Of a DNA stretch of 64,000 nt, positions 27,431-41,100 are shown in pieces (positions within the stretch are counted from its first letter, which is position 1; each line of letters opens with the position of its first letter). Source of the stretch: Cinclus cinclus (taxonomy: Eukaryota > Chordata > Aves > Passeriformes > Cinclidae); the NCBI RefSeq assembly GCF_963662255.1, contig NC_085049.1, forward strand, positions 26,630,142 through 26,694,141, written 5' to 3'. The notes below the pieces were generated by a model, which saw nothing but the letters and a program-made list of their open reading frames with translations, had not been told where the DNA came from and searched no databases. A program made the position numbers and the translations under genes.

Positions 27431-27530
27431 GGATCGGCATCCCGAGGGACACGGGCACCGCCAGGGGATCGGCATCCCGGGGGACACGGGCACCGCCAGG
27501 GGATCGGCATCCCGGGGGACACGGGCACCA
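27431..27530. repeat. 35-bp GC-rich tandem repeat, about 2.9 copies
   Basis: Units start at 27431, 27466 and 27501, each beginning ggatcggcatcccg and continuing with 'ggacacgggcacc'. They are nearly identical, so the expansion is recent. The repeat lies in the presumed 5' UTR of DNAI7, just upstream of its ATG. Confidence 0.92.
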
Positions 27531-27555
27531 CCCCCACCCTCCCCCGCCGCGGGAC

Positions 27556-29332
27556 ATGGTAAGGGGTATGGGGTGCGGGTTACATGGACGGGGAAGGAAG
27601 GACGGTGGGATGGGGAAGGATGAGGTGTTGGAGTAAAGCAGGACATTCCTTCTTAGCTACCAAAGTCCCAGGAGGTGGAAGGAAGGCTTTAAGGCTGAAA
27701 GAAGCGCCTGAAGGACGCGTTGTCTTATGTGTGAGCCCTGGTGTCAGTCCTTGTGCAGTGGTTTGCTGCTGTGGTTGCTCCGTGTGGAACCAGCCGGGAG
27801 GTGGCTCGCACTTTGTCGGCAGAATGGCTCTGTGGTAACCAACTTCATTCCAAGAGTCATGTGTTAGTGGCTAATTTTCTACAGTATTGAAATTATTGTC
27901 ATTACATTTTTTCAATAGATGATCACATCCAATTTTAAAGAATAGTAGTACTTTTTTCTAATTATTCCTTTCTAGCTGATTCGTTGTTGTCTGATGTTAC
28001 CTTTCCTTTTTTTTTTCTCTTCTGATCTTTTAGGGTCCAAAACCGAAAAAAAAGGTAGGTAGACAGAAACACATTGTAGTTCACTGTTTTGCTAATTTTT
28101 GAAATTGATTTCCTGTTTTTTTTTCCCCAAGGCAACTGGTCAGGGTTAATTGAATCTGAAGGAGGAAGAGGCGTCTCCAGGACACTGAGCTTTTGTGCCT
28201 TTTGCAAGGAGGCCAAGTGTTCCTGCAGTACTGCCACTGTTTGTTTGGCTTGGCAACGGGTGTCCAGGCAGAGAGGCGATGTCCTGGCTCTGTTCCAGCC
28301 ATGGTGTGTAGCAGCAGGACCAGGACAGCGACTGTCCCCTGTGCTGGGCACTGGTGGGGCTACACTTTGAGTCCTGTGTCCGGTTCTGGGTCCCTCACTG
28401 CAAGATGGACATTGAGGGCTGGAGCATGTCCAGAGAAGTGAAAGGAGCTGAGGAAGGGACTGGAGCACCAGGAGCAGCTTGGGGGGCTCATCCTGGAGAA
28501 AAGGAAGCTCAGGGGTGACCTTCTGGCTCTGCACAATTCCCTGACAGGAGGGTGAAGCTGGGGGAAGTCAGGCTCTGCTCCCAGGGAGCAAGGGACAGAA
28601 CAAGAGGAAACAACTCAAGCTGTGCCAGGGGAGACTCAGGTTGGACATCAGCAGGAATTTCATCATGAAAGGTTTGTCAGGCACTGGAAAGGGCTGCCTA
28701 GGGGATCTTGGATTTGCCATCCCTGGAAGTGTCCAAGGAAGTGGCATTCAGTGCTCTGGGCTGGATGATAAGGTGAGGATCAAGCACAGCTTGGACTTGA
28801 TGATTTTGGAGGTCTTTTCCAACCTGATTGATTATGGGATTCTGTTATCTGAGGCATAGTCTAGACTAGAATAGTCTAGAATAAGGGGGGTGAAGGGACA
28901 ACAGGCAGGAGTCCATGGGAAACTGAATTGCCTAAATTTATCCTGTGGGTTATTCTTAATTCAGTGATAATGAATTTAATCTACCCCTCCCCAGCTATGC
29001 ATCTCACTCTTCTCAGTGCTCTGTTAAGTCATAGGAATATGAAAAGAAGTTGACTAAAATGATTGCAAGTGATTGAAACATGCAGATTTTCCATTTTCAG
29101 CTTATTTATTTGTTTATTGATTTATTTAACAATCAAAGTGGAAAGAACGAATTCTTCCCTGAAATCCTAGTGGGTAAAATTGTGAGTTTTACTGACTCTG
29201 TTTTGGGGTAATTTTGCAAATAAATGCTTTGGTAACAAGTGCAACAAGATGCACTCAGACTCTGGTGACACTTAGTCATTACCTTTGTATTTGTCCCAGC
29301 TGCATGACAATCTCTGTAATCCAAGTTGCATT

Positions 29333-29364
<32 letters not shown>

Positions 29365-32080
29365 TTAAGCCAATATATTTATTGCCATGCAAAGTAGTGT
29401 GACATGAACAAGTAGTTATTTGTATCTGAATGTGTGATAGTCAGACTCAAAGTGTGAAATAAGGGTATTTGTGATACACTTGGTGTGTGAAGAAGGACCA
29501 GTGGTCAGATATTTCTGAGAACCTCAAATTTAAAATGTAGTTATTCTAGGATTATGCTGGAGGTGAACAGTGAACTGTCTGGAGTTGCAGTGAGATTTTA
29601 TAACAGAAAAGAGAACTCTGCTAATTTGTCTTGTAAATTAGATGCTTCTAGATGCCAGGCTTGTCCTAAAATACATTTTCCGATATTTCCTAAAGTGTTT
29701 GAAGTTGTAGCATCTACTTTCTTAGCAGATCTGCCCATTATTAAATTTCTGCATTAAGCTAAAACATTTTAATACTCTCGTATTGTGGCTGTGGTTGGGA
29801 ATGTCTAGCAAAGAAAAACACAACTAGTTGTAAGACCTTATCATAAAAAGGAGAAGAAAATTGAGTCCAGAATGTGTATTACTACTCTGGAGGCTTCATT
29901 GGCTGTCTAGGGAGTCTAAAATCTTAATTGAGGGGTCACATTGGAAGGGCAAAGTTACAGAGTTATGGAACTGCCAAACTGCATTAAAATAATACTGACT
30001 TTTTTTTTCTCCCTTATTGCAAACTTGAAGTCCGATGGCAAAAGTGAAAAATCGAAGAAAGGGGAAGGGAAACTGAAAGGTACTGTGCACTTCATTTAGA
30101 GGGAATATGACGGACAAATAGCTTATTTCAGATAAATGGGCAGAAAGTATATTTGAATTGCTCTCTCTCTTTCACAAGTACAAATGATTCCTCCCTTTTT
30201 TCTGGTGTGAGCCAAGTTCCCTGTTCCTCAATGCTGTCTTCTCTAGTTATTCCTACTGAAGTTAGAAGGTTGGGAAGTGTCTTGGTTTGAAAAACAGGTA
30301 TTTGCTAGGGTGGGCAAAGCCTCCCTTTGGAATAGAGAATTCGAATCCCCTCCCTCCAAATTATTATAATTTAGATAATTAAAGGAGCTTTCAGGCAGAG
30401 GTCTAGGAATAGGAATAACAGTTCTTTACTAATATGTATAGCAAGACAAATGAACAACAATAATAACTACAGCAGTAAAAGTAAACAGAACTAGGGACCT
30501 TGAGGGGCTTTGTTTTACAAAACCTGGGGCAGTCTGATTCCAGTGCAGAACTCCGAGAGCACCAAGCTGGAGCATTGGAAAATCCTGGGCTGGTGGTAGC
30601 AGTCCAGATGAAGCAGACTAGTTGAAACAGTGATCTTGTAGAGAAGGTGTGGTGGCCTTTATCCTCTGCAAAAGATCTAGTGGGTAAGGGCCTAAATCCC
30701 ACATTATATTCAGGTGAGAATCCTTGGCTCCTCCCTCTGGGCGGAGCATCTCACAATGGGATGCAGTAGGTCCTTGATTGCCCACTAACAGAGAGAGCTC
30801 CTGGAGAGAGTTATCTATGGGTCATGGCAAGGCATTGATGGGCCCATAACAGTTCATGGAGATGGTGATAGAATAGATTTTGGGCACATCCTGGATTGTA
30901 ACCTAGGACAGGAAGAAATAATTTGCCATTAATCCATACTGGTGGGGGTTTGGGCATGCTGTGACTGCTAATCACTGGTAGGATTTTGTGGTGGGAGTAG
31001 CAGCTCAGTTGAGCACAGGCAGCTTGGGGAACTACTGCTGCTCTTGCCTCAGTGCAGCACACACATTTGACATGATTTACTTGGAGGTGATGACATCAAG
31101 TCACTGTTCGGGAACATCTGGGTTGAGGCACAGGCTGTGCCATCTTAGACTGAAGGCTTAGAGGTTGAATTAGTAGTAGTTTTCACATCCTCTCTAATTT
31201 TCTAGTCCCTATGGCACCAAGAACAAGCCAGAACTATGGAGTAGCAGATCCTGAAGAGAATTTTAATGAACAAACAGCTGTAAAATTGAAATTGTAGGAA
31301 ACCAGTGGTTGTAGGAAAGAAGAAGAGGAATTTGGGATTAAAGCACTGAGTTTCCCTCAAGACTTTGGATTGAAAACCTGTGTCTATTGAAGCTGTAGAT
31401 GGACAGAGCACTCTTGCTGCTGCACTTGCTGGTCCTTGTTTCCACTTTTATCATTACAGACTGATAGGGGCAGTGCCAGAGAAAATGTGTTTTAGTAAAA
31501 TTCAAATTTATTTCGATCAATCTTCATGTGGGAGATTTCAGTGCAGTGAAAGACAAGCATTTATAGTGGTTTTATCATTACAGCTGGTAGACAAATAAGT
31601 TTTTAGATTTTACTTAGGAAAGCATAGTAATGCCCTTGATCTCTTTCCCAATCCTCAGATGAGGCCCAATTACAAGCTGAACAAGAAGAAGCAGAAAGGC
31701 TTGAAAAGGAGAGACTACATCAAGAGCACTTGAAAAAGCTTGAGGCAAAGGTTAGTCTTTTACTCAATGAAAAAATCTAATCCTATTTCTCAACTTGAGA
31801 CAAGGCCTGTAAAACACCAGTAATTTATAGGAATTAATTTCCTCATGTACCTATTGTTGGGAACAGTATTGAGGATATTTTCCAGTTTTGATAAATTTAA
31901 ATATATTACCTTATGTGATATGTGTTTCTTCAGTTTGATTAAATTCTTTAGTGTTGTTTTTTTTTTTTTTCCATTTCCACTGTACTTTCAATTGAATGTA
32001 TTTTTCATGTTCCCCATGAGGATATATGGTACAAATTCCTTAATTGGTTTCCTTCTCAGGCAGATACAGTGATTTGTGTT

Positions 32081-32122
<42 letters not shown>

Positions 32123-35100
32123 TATGTGTGTGTGTGTGTGTGTGTATTAGACTATGTATGTTTATTTCTCTGAGCAGTGTGGCATTCAAAACAAAAACTG
32201 ACTGGAAGTAGATAAATATTTTTGTGTTTAAAAAGGAAGAAAATAAATTTACAACTAACTAATTTTTTTTGAGAGTCACTCTTGTCTACTCCTCTTGTAC
32301 TTCACAGAATATTTTTTTTCTTTATAGGGAGAAGATGTTCTTAAAATAGTAGCAATTAAAAGGGAGAAATAACCAAAACATCTTGCACACTTTTTCCAAA
32401 TTATGCTTACATTTTTTAGCAGCTCCCATTAGAGCTGTCTCCAGGATGCTGTTATGGAAACTGTTCAAGTGAGAGGTTACAATCATATATCAAATTATGT
32501 TTATAATATGGCTCAGCAGCTACTGTGATGACAGTGACATACTGCAAACTACTGCAGTCTTCTCAATTGGATGTTTCATTAAAAAAAAACAAGTTTTCAG
32601 TCTTTAGGATTTATTTAAATAATAACTCATTCAAATATCCCCAATTTGTTTCTTCTATGTGAAATAATTGTAAGAAATAAGCCAAATATTTAACTGGTCT
32701 GTTTGATATATATATTTTTTAACAGTATCAAGACCAAAGGGAGTCTGAACTAGCAGAACTTAACTCACTGGAACAGAAGTTTCTTTCTGCACAGCAGTGG
32801 AAAATGGATTACAGAGAACAAGCCAAGGTAAGCTTCCTTGCCAAAATCTACCCAGAGGTTTGGCAAGGGAGAAACTAGCAGTTTCCAGTTCCTTAATGTA
32901 GGTGTGTGCTATGGTAGCATTTCAAATTCCATCTCAAAGCAGTGACAGGCCATGTTCATTCTCTTATCTTCTTTACTTTGGAGCACACAGAAAAGAAATG
33001 CGGGCAAAGAGGAGCCTGTTTGGTGATCAAAGTATCAATGCCCCACACCTTACCCCAAGAGTCATGAGGAATTGTAATTTCAGATGTTCTGGTGTATCTG
33101 TTCTTCCTCTTTTATTTCTTTCATTAATTCATTCTTCTTTTAACCATTTCACTAAAAAAAAGTTCTGCCAGGGCTTAAAAAGAAATTCTGTAGAGCATTT
33201 GTTTCAGTGGTTCCTGGATATCACAGGTCATCCTTCAGAGAGAGAAGTTTGCTGGATTTTTTACGGGTGTGGCACAAACCCAGGTCAGGGCTGGAAATGT
33301 ATGAAAATGCAGCTGAAAGTTGGTGTTTGCTGTTGAGGGTGATATCCATGGTGGCTGAATCATCACACAATGGCATTATGTACCTGTCAAGTTCAATTTT
33401 AAGTGTTAAGGTGTGGAAATTCAGTAGATTTTATTCTTGTGAATCTTTCAGACACATCACTCAGTAACAGTCTGGTAATGAGATTTGGTCAGGTAAGGAA
33501 TAAAGGTTTAACGTCCTAGAGACTTGTGGACACAAGGATTCTCTCTTTGTCTTGTGTATTGCTTAATCCTTTAAAGTTTCTGCAGAACAACTTCACAATC
33601 ATAGGATAAATCATGTTAGAGAGGACTTCTGAAATTCCTATACTTCAACCTCCTGCACCAAGCAGGACAAAGTCTGAAGTTAAATCAAGGTGCTCAGTTG
33701 GGCTTTGAAATATTTAAAAGTTGGAGGTACCACAGCATCTTTGACAGCTTTACCACTCTCGCTATAACAATTTTCTCTGAATGCAATTGGCCTGTTACAG
33801 CTTGTGATCATTGCTAGCTGTTGTCTATGGATGTTTTTGACAAACTAGAACTATTGATTTTAAAATAAGTTCGATAAAACACTGGTAGATTATGGGAAAT
33901 ACCAGAGTTTCTGTTATTCTGTTGTTAAGATTATTAGGGCAAAAGAAATATATAATACCAAATACTGAGTTTTCACATCTGTTTCTGGATAATTTCAGTT
34001 TAGATGAAGACATGCATTTACAACTTACCATGACATTTATCCTTTTTCTCAAAAAAAGTGCTGTTACTTCTAAGAACATGATGTTAAAAGTGAAGCTATC
34101 GTTTAAGTGCAAATATGTAAAAAAAAAAAAAAAAAAAAGATAGATGTCTTATTACTGAAAATTGATTAGTCTTTTACACAGGAGTTTCCAGTGCACTCAG
34201 TACTCCCCTGTTGTTGCTTTATTTGAGGTCAGTGAGAACACTGATGGAAGTGGCTGGGAGTGCAGTCCTATAAGTGCTTTTGCTTTAAAAGGTACATTTT
34301 CCTTTGTAATGCAATTTTCAGTAGCATAGGGTTATTAATCTCCACAGCAAACAGGAGGGCAATGTTTCCATAATATCCTATTCTCTGGATGAAAAATATT
34401 CCATTATGGGTGATAAATTGATCCCAGGAGCCAATGTTAGGCTTATGTTTGGCGTTAAGTGGGTTTAGTCTGCCACTGATTTTTTCTTTCCACCACTTGT
34501 AGGAATGACCAAGAGTTGATTTGAAAATAAAATTATTTTTAAAACCCACTAAACTAGGATTTCACATTCCTACCAGGGGTTTCTGCAACAGAATTGATGC
34601 TGGTGAGGGAGAGGACATCTCCTTCAGAGGCAGAGAAAGGAGGAGTAATCATGTTGCAGTAGAGGCTCTTAATCAACTTTATTGCCAGTGCAGGAATTTT
34701 CTGTTTTCTTGGCAGAATCTGATCCGAGACCCGCCTGCCTCATCCACCTGCACCTTCCTCATTTCTGTTCTCAGTCATTTTATTCTTCCAGCCCCTCCCT
34801 TGTGGCAGGTACTGAATTCATTGCTTTTGTGGAGCAAAGCAGAGCCCACTGATAAATAGGTATATAGTGAGTGTGAGGTGGGCAGAAGCATGTTAACAAC
34901 ATTAATATCAAAGTAAACCTTTTTTTCCTGGCATAGGGATAATAAACCAGGTGGTGTTAGTATCCTGTTTAGATGCAGGTGTGAATTTGTAACTATAATA
35001 TATTTGTCTTTCAGAATCCTCCTTTTTCTTGTTATAGCAGTGTGCAGTACACCTGTATCCACTTTTCTCTGAACTCTTCTGTAGTGGGAGCATTACCTCA

Positions 35101-38100
35101 GCTGCGATGGGACTCCTGACCCCACTGTACCTCAGGAAATCAACACTTTCATGAGCTTGTGGCATGATAACCAAGATGAGGATGTTGAGCTTGTGATGGA
35201 GAAAGAGGAAGTGGTCCTAAATGTAAGTGTTAAAATGATTTATTTCAGTTTAAGCTTAACATCCTTAACAGCCCCCTGTAACTCTATTTTCCCTTTTTCC
35301 ATGGCCAAATGACTGAAAGACCTTCAACACCTAGAAGTTTTTCTTATTTTTTTCTATTTTTCCTTAATTGCAGATTTGTTGTTAACCCTGAAGATGTGTT
35401 TTGACTTTCAGTATGCGTTTAAGGGATTTGTGTGCTGTGTTTCTACACTGAGGTCCAGCATTCCAGCACCCACATTCTCTTCCATTTTAAACCAGAGCAT
35501 ACAAGCTCATGTCAGATACAAATGGTTTGGTGGACAACAGCCTCATTTTGTAACACTTGTGCCAGTAAAATGTCATGTAAGAGCAAAAGTTCCCAGAACT
35601 GATTTTTCCCAACAGAAGTCACCAGCCATTGATAGCCTGTGAAGCAATTTTAAGCAATCTGTTCCTGCTCTGTAAATTTAGGATTTTATTTTCATTTATG
35701 CTGACTTTATGATGTTTTTCAGAAAGTTAAATGGTGTCTTCTGGAAACTGGGGGGCAAGTTGCATGTGTAATACAGGTTCTGTTGGGCTGGTTTGGTTCT
35801 GAGTTAGATTTCCTATCTGTCTGTTAAAAAAAAGGGTTGCTTTTGTGACCAGAATCTGTTTAGGTACAAAGAAAGTAGGTTTGCCTCATTATTTATGACA
35901 TAACACACAATATGTAAAGGATGGTGTCAAAACAGATAGTTTTCCTATGTAAATGTCTTCTAGTTGATTGAGAAGTTGGAATCTCTTCTATTGGAGGCAT
36001 CACCAGATGAGATCTCAGAAAAACAACGAGACCAGTACCAGGAATTTATTCTGCAATTGCAGGATCTGCTTCATAGGAAGTATAATGAGGCTACACAGAA
36101 CCTGCTCAAAGTGAGTGAGATTTACTGTTTCAAAGTTATGATATGTGCACAAAAGTTTAACTCCAGGTGTCTTTTAATGATGGTTGGCTTTGTTTGGTCC
36201 TAAACTGTCACAGAGTCGAGTCTGTGAGTTTCAATGTTTTAGCACTCACCAGACTGTGTAAGTATTCAAAACTCCTAAAAACCTGAGCTTTACAGTGGAA
36301 AATCCCATCATTAAGTCAGACAAGAACAAACTACTGGGAATTTTTGTGATATTTGGAGATGATGAAAACAAGAGGTGATCTTGGGAAAGGTGAAGAGTAC
36401 TTAGACAAGACAGTGAAGTTGTGGTGGCGAATCAGTTTTTTGAGCTGCCTGTGTAGGTAGTGACCTTGCTATTTCAAGACTATTAATCATATATAGAAAG
36501 TGTGTTTAGCAAAGGAATATTAGTGAAATAGTGAACCAGTTGTATGTGCACAGTCAAAACTCCCTGCAAAATAAGAAATGTTGAATTATTGTTGATTGAA
36601 TTTAGGATTAAGCTCCCAATATAATTATTTCACAAGTTTGATGTTGCCTAAATGCTAAAATAATCTGTGCAGTGACTCTGGGGTAGGAGTGCATTATTGT
36701 TCAGTAAATCCTTTTTCTGTTTTTTTATAATTTATCCTGAGAATTAGGGAAATAATGGAAAAAACCCTGTTTGGCAGTACTTGGTTCACAGAATGTATGA
36801 AGTCAGAGGAAAAAGAAGAATGTAGTTCAAATTTTAAGAAACAGATTTGAGTTTATAACTATTGAGCTTCAGTACATAAATACAACATAGCTGGGCTTGG
36901 CCTGGTGTATTTTCATTCTTACATGTATTTATTTATTTATTCAAGTAAATGTAGATAAATCAAAGTGAAATAAATAACACATGATTTAATTGGCTTTTTT
37001 CTTTGTAGACAGCTAGTATGTATGAAGATTCTGAAACTGGGAATATGCATACAGCCATAAAGGATAAATATAGTACTTTTTGTATTTGGGTCAATCTGAA
37101 GAAGAAAGCAAGGTACAGCACACTGAAATTATTAATTTGAAATGAGGCCTGACTTTGTTGAGTAAACACCAAGAATCAATTTCTCATCATCTTTTTGTTG
37201 TTGTTGTTGAATGGATCCATTCTGCAGACTCTCAGTGCTGGCTGTTGCTAAGGAGTGGTTTAGATATCTATAAGTTTCTTTCTTAAACAGCAAAACCCTA
37301 TCACTGCCAGAACAAATTTGGAAGAAAAACAGTAAAACTTACATAGTGAATTGAAATTCCTCTGGAAGCAATGTTTCTTGATGATGCATTTAATATTTTC
37401 TAAGTTGTTCCAGTTGCTTGCAAAGCAGTGAATGATACTTTGTGCTCAGTTGGAGAAATTATTTTAGAGCCTGGGATGCACTGTCATATCTGAATCTAAG
37501 TTTTGTGTTTTTATTTGATTACCATTTAAATGGTACATTTTCAAAATGAGATTTTTGAGCAGACTTCCTACTCCCACTCTATAAATAAAAGGGATAAGTT
37601 ATTAAAAGGATTTTAGCTTGACTAAGGACTTGTTGCTGTGAATTTTGTTAAGATAAGGAGAAGGGTGGATGCTGAGCAATGTCAGACTGACCTGCAGGAG
37701 GAGCCCATATGGGTTAAATGTTAAAGCCTTTTGGCCAGCAGAGAGATGGACTTAAATATTCAACCAGCAATTAAAAGCTAAGTGTTGCTTTACTCGAAAA
37801 TTTTTAGAACTTGTGACTAGTTTATCTTACCCAAAAATAAGTATTATTAGAATTATTTTGACAGGTGCCGAGAGTGATGTAACACAGCTCTGCAGGGATT
37901 TTCCCAATAAATTAGTGAGTTTTACCAGGAATGTAGTTTCTAGAAGAGCTGCCATCTGATCCTGCCTCATTGTCATTCTGTCAAGACTTATTTTTGAAAC
38001 TTCTGATCCCCTTGATGCAGTTGTGGCTTTGCTGGAGGGTCTTACAGACAGCTGCCAGCACAAGCACTGTGACATCCCACAACATTTCTCATTTGGTTCA

Positions 38101-41100
38101 ACAAATCCCAAAGGAAATTTGACCGTTTGTGAGGAAACACCAAATGAAGTGCTGCCAATCTTACCTGGGCCTGTTGTTGTTGTTGTCACTCCCCTTCCCA
38201 GGTTTAGGAACCACGTGTTCCAGGAGGCCGGGCACGGCTTTGACCTGCCCAAATCCCTGGCTCTGAGCAGCCTGGCTGTTCGAGTGCTGCACACCCGCTA
38301 CGACCACGTGTCTCCCCTGTGGGTGCAGTGCCAAGGGCTGCCACGGCAGGAGACCTCAGACAGTCAGGAGTTAGCTGAGCATCCAAAAAACACTGGGCAA
38401 GAACCAGCAGAAGAGGAGGAGAAAGGCAAGGAAGAGCCCAGCGTGCCTGCTGCAGGAATGTCTTCTAATGGGAGAAAGGTAGGTAAAGAAACTCCTCAAA
38501 GGATACTCTACACTGCTCTTGTTGACTTGGAGCTCAGTCACAGTGTCCCATGCAGGACAGCCAGTTCCTTAAGTGTTGCATAGGAAAATGCAGCTTATGT
38601 CAACAGTGTCATAGATCTTCTCAAGGGTGGGGAAAGTAGAAAGGGAAGTTTAGACAGGGTATGCAGTTGGCATTTGGTTGGTGGTTTTAAGAGTAGCATC
38701 AAGCACAAAGTGCCATTGCAAGATATTTCTATATATCTCTGGCATATGTACAGATGAATGGATTCTGCTTCTGCAAAACTGACAGCCCCACAAAATCCCT
38801 GCAGGAATCCAATTTTAGGAAAATTTGCAGCACGCAGAGTAAGATTCATAGTTCAGCAGGTGTTAGCTGTGCTGGTGCCTGGCTGCTCCATGTCTGTGTG
38901 CTGACCCTTTGGTGTTAGAGGGCTTTTCAAATACTATTTCTGGCTGCCTGTCCTCTTCCTCAGCTCTCTTCCATGGAATATGTTGGCTTTAGGTGTGATG
39001 GAGGTTGCTTGGTTTTGTCCATACTGCATTTGGGGTTTTCACTTTGTGTATCACCAGTGACTTTCAGATAAATGCCTGTGTTTTCTACCTAAAATTTCTG
39101 TAGAAATAACTGATAAAACATCAATTTCTAAGCCTTCTTAGTATGTTTGGAGCAATTTCAGAGGATATTCTGGGTGGAAAGGGAGCCACAAGGATCCTTG
39201 AGTCCAGCTCTTAAGTGAATAAATTCTGGGATCCATACAGGGATCGAACCTCTGTTCATGATCATGGCTTTTCTCTTTTTCAGTCCCCAACACCTTTGTA
39301 ATGAATCAGTGCATGAAATCCTACTTCTCTTGGTTTTTTTTTTTTCTTTTTCTGTATGACTGATCTTTTGTCACTTTTCACCACTTTTCTCAGACTTTAT
39401 TTAAGCTCTTTCATTTTATTCTCTCTTTTACTTTCCCAGGTCTTGTGCTTTTTCTCTCCATTTTGTGAATTTTCTTCTTCCCACTGAAGGCTCTGCTTCT
39501 CTCAGCCTCTGTCCTCTCACCTTCCTGTCCTGTTTGAGGAGATGTGTGTTTTTCCCACCAGCTGCCAGGCACAGCCAGGGCACAGAAGGTGCTGTGCCTC
39601 CAGAGGAGTCTGCTGTGGCATAGATGAATCCGTGTCTGGGTTGGATACTTGTCTGGAAATCCAGGGGAATGTTTCTCAGCATCCTCCTATCTGGCTGTGC
39701 CTTGATCTCCCCCACATTCCTGTGTGTAAATACAGTGAAATACAGTGTAAAAGGGAATAAATATCATGGGCCAGGCACAGGCCAAAGCTGCAGGTGGGTT
39801 CTGGCAGAGTTTCAGTGTTGGTGTGAATTCAGCCTCGACTTGCATTTTACTTTCTGCCACTCTGCTGGCTGTAAAATCAGCAAAGCCACAACTTTTGAGT
39901 GCACACTCTGATGAAAAAGTGTTGGGTGCTTGTTTGGTACTCAGGGACCTCAAGATGAAATTTGCTGTGGAAATGAAGTAATTACTTTGTCTCTATAAAT
40001 CTAGTTACAGATTAGAAAGTGCTTTAATCAAAATATTTTTGCTAGCTAGGTAAAAATTATTTCTCTTAAAGCCTTGACCCTGTAGCAAGATTGATAGGAA
40101 TGTTTCTGTATCCCTTCTCTTGGGCCTTCTTGCTTGAGGTGACACCTTCTTCTTCATTGTGTTTGTCCCTGACTAATGGGAAAATGTCTCTTGCTTTTTG
40201 TCTAGGAGAGTGCTTCCTCACTGAAAGAAAAGAGCAATAACACAGATGATGTTAAAGAGACAGAGGAGGAAACTGAGAAGAATTCAGATATTTTGGATGT
40301 GCCACCACAAGGTATGTGGTTGTTTTTTACATGCAGCACCACAGAAGTACTTAGGCTACGTATTTTATATGTTAAAAATTGTTCCCTGTGAGGTGGTGAG
40401 GCCCTGGCACAGGTTACCCAGGAAAGCTGTGGCTGCTCCATCTGTGGCAGTGTCCAAGGCCAGGCTGGATGGGGCTCTGAGCAAGCTGGGATAGCAGAAG
40501 TGTCCAGGGGGTTGGAACTGGACTTTAAGGTCCCTTCTAACCCAGGCCATTCTATGGTACCTGGAAACACTGCAGCATCTCCAAAGTTTATAACTATCGG
40601 GATGTTTTGATAATACTTGAGTTTTGTTGACATTTTTATTAATGATTGTTAAATGTGGAAAGATAGTTACAGGACAGATAGGAAAGTGGACTTTGTCCCC
40701 ACACTTATTTTTATTTATTTATTATTTATGCTTATGTACATGTTTATCATGTTTATATAGAGATGTGTATTATTATACATATGTTTATGGGTGAGACACA
40801 CAATCTTTATGAATCTGCCAGGCTCTGGGGATTCAGAAAATTATGATTTCAGTGCACATCATGGTAGGCATTGGTTGTAGTGTGAGGTGTTACTGAGTGT
40901 TACCTGAATAGCTGCTTGAACGGAGAGGGCCTAATTCTAGGAAATAAAACTGTTTATCTGTCCCACATGAGTTGCAAATTTCTCCAGTGTTGTGGTGTTG
41001 TCCTTTGGTTTAATAACAGTGAGTGTTCTTGTGGTACTGACTTAAATAAAACAAGTGCATACAACTATTAACATAATTTAGCTCCACTTTACATCCTTTT

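Larger units (their letters stand above)
27185..27558. promoter_or_regulatory. CpG-rich bidirectional promoter of ETFRF1 (-) and DNAI7 (+)
   Basis: The only strongly GC- and CpG-rich segment of the window, lying between the first exons of two divergent genes. On the minus strand, 'gaggagcgg' followed by GTGAGA at 27322 is a credible donor for a noncoding ETFRF1 exon. On the plus strand, the DNAI7 ATG at 27556 is followed at once by GTAAGG. No TATA box is seen, as expected for CpG-island promoters. Two tandem repeats lie inside it (27351-27382 and 27431-27530). Exact transcription start sites cannot be read from sequence. Confidence 0.8.

Noticed and set aside
27062..27646. 194-codon minus-strand frame and overlapping frames in the CpG island
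   Set aside because: Arises from GC-rich, stop-poor sequence and the 35-bp repeat. The frame runs through a CR1 copy and both promoter sides.
27962..28534. 190-codon minus-strand frame
   Set aside because: Overlaps DNAI7 exon 2 in antisense and a CR1 copy. No protein signature.
34119..34138. Poly-A tract as a sign of a processed retrocopy
   Set aside because: No mRNA-like sequence precedes it and no target duplication is visible.
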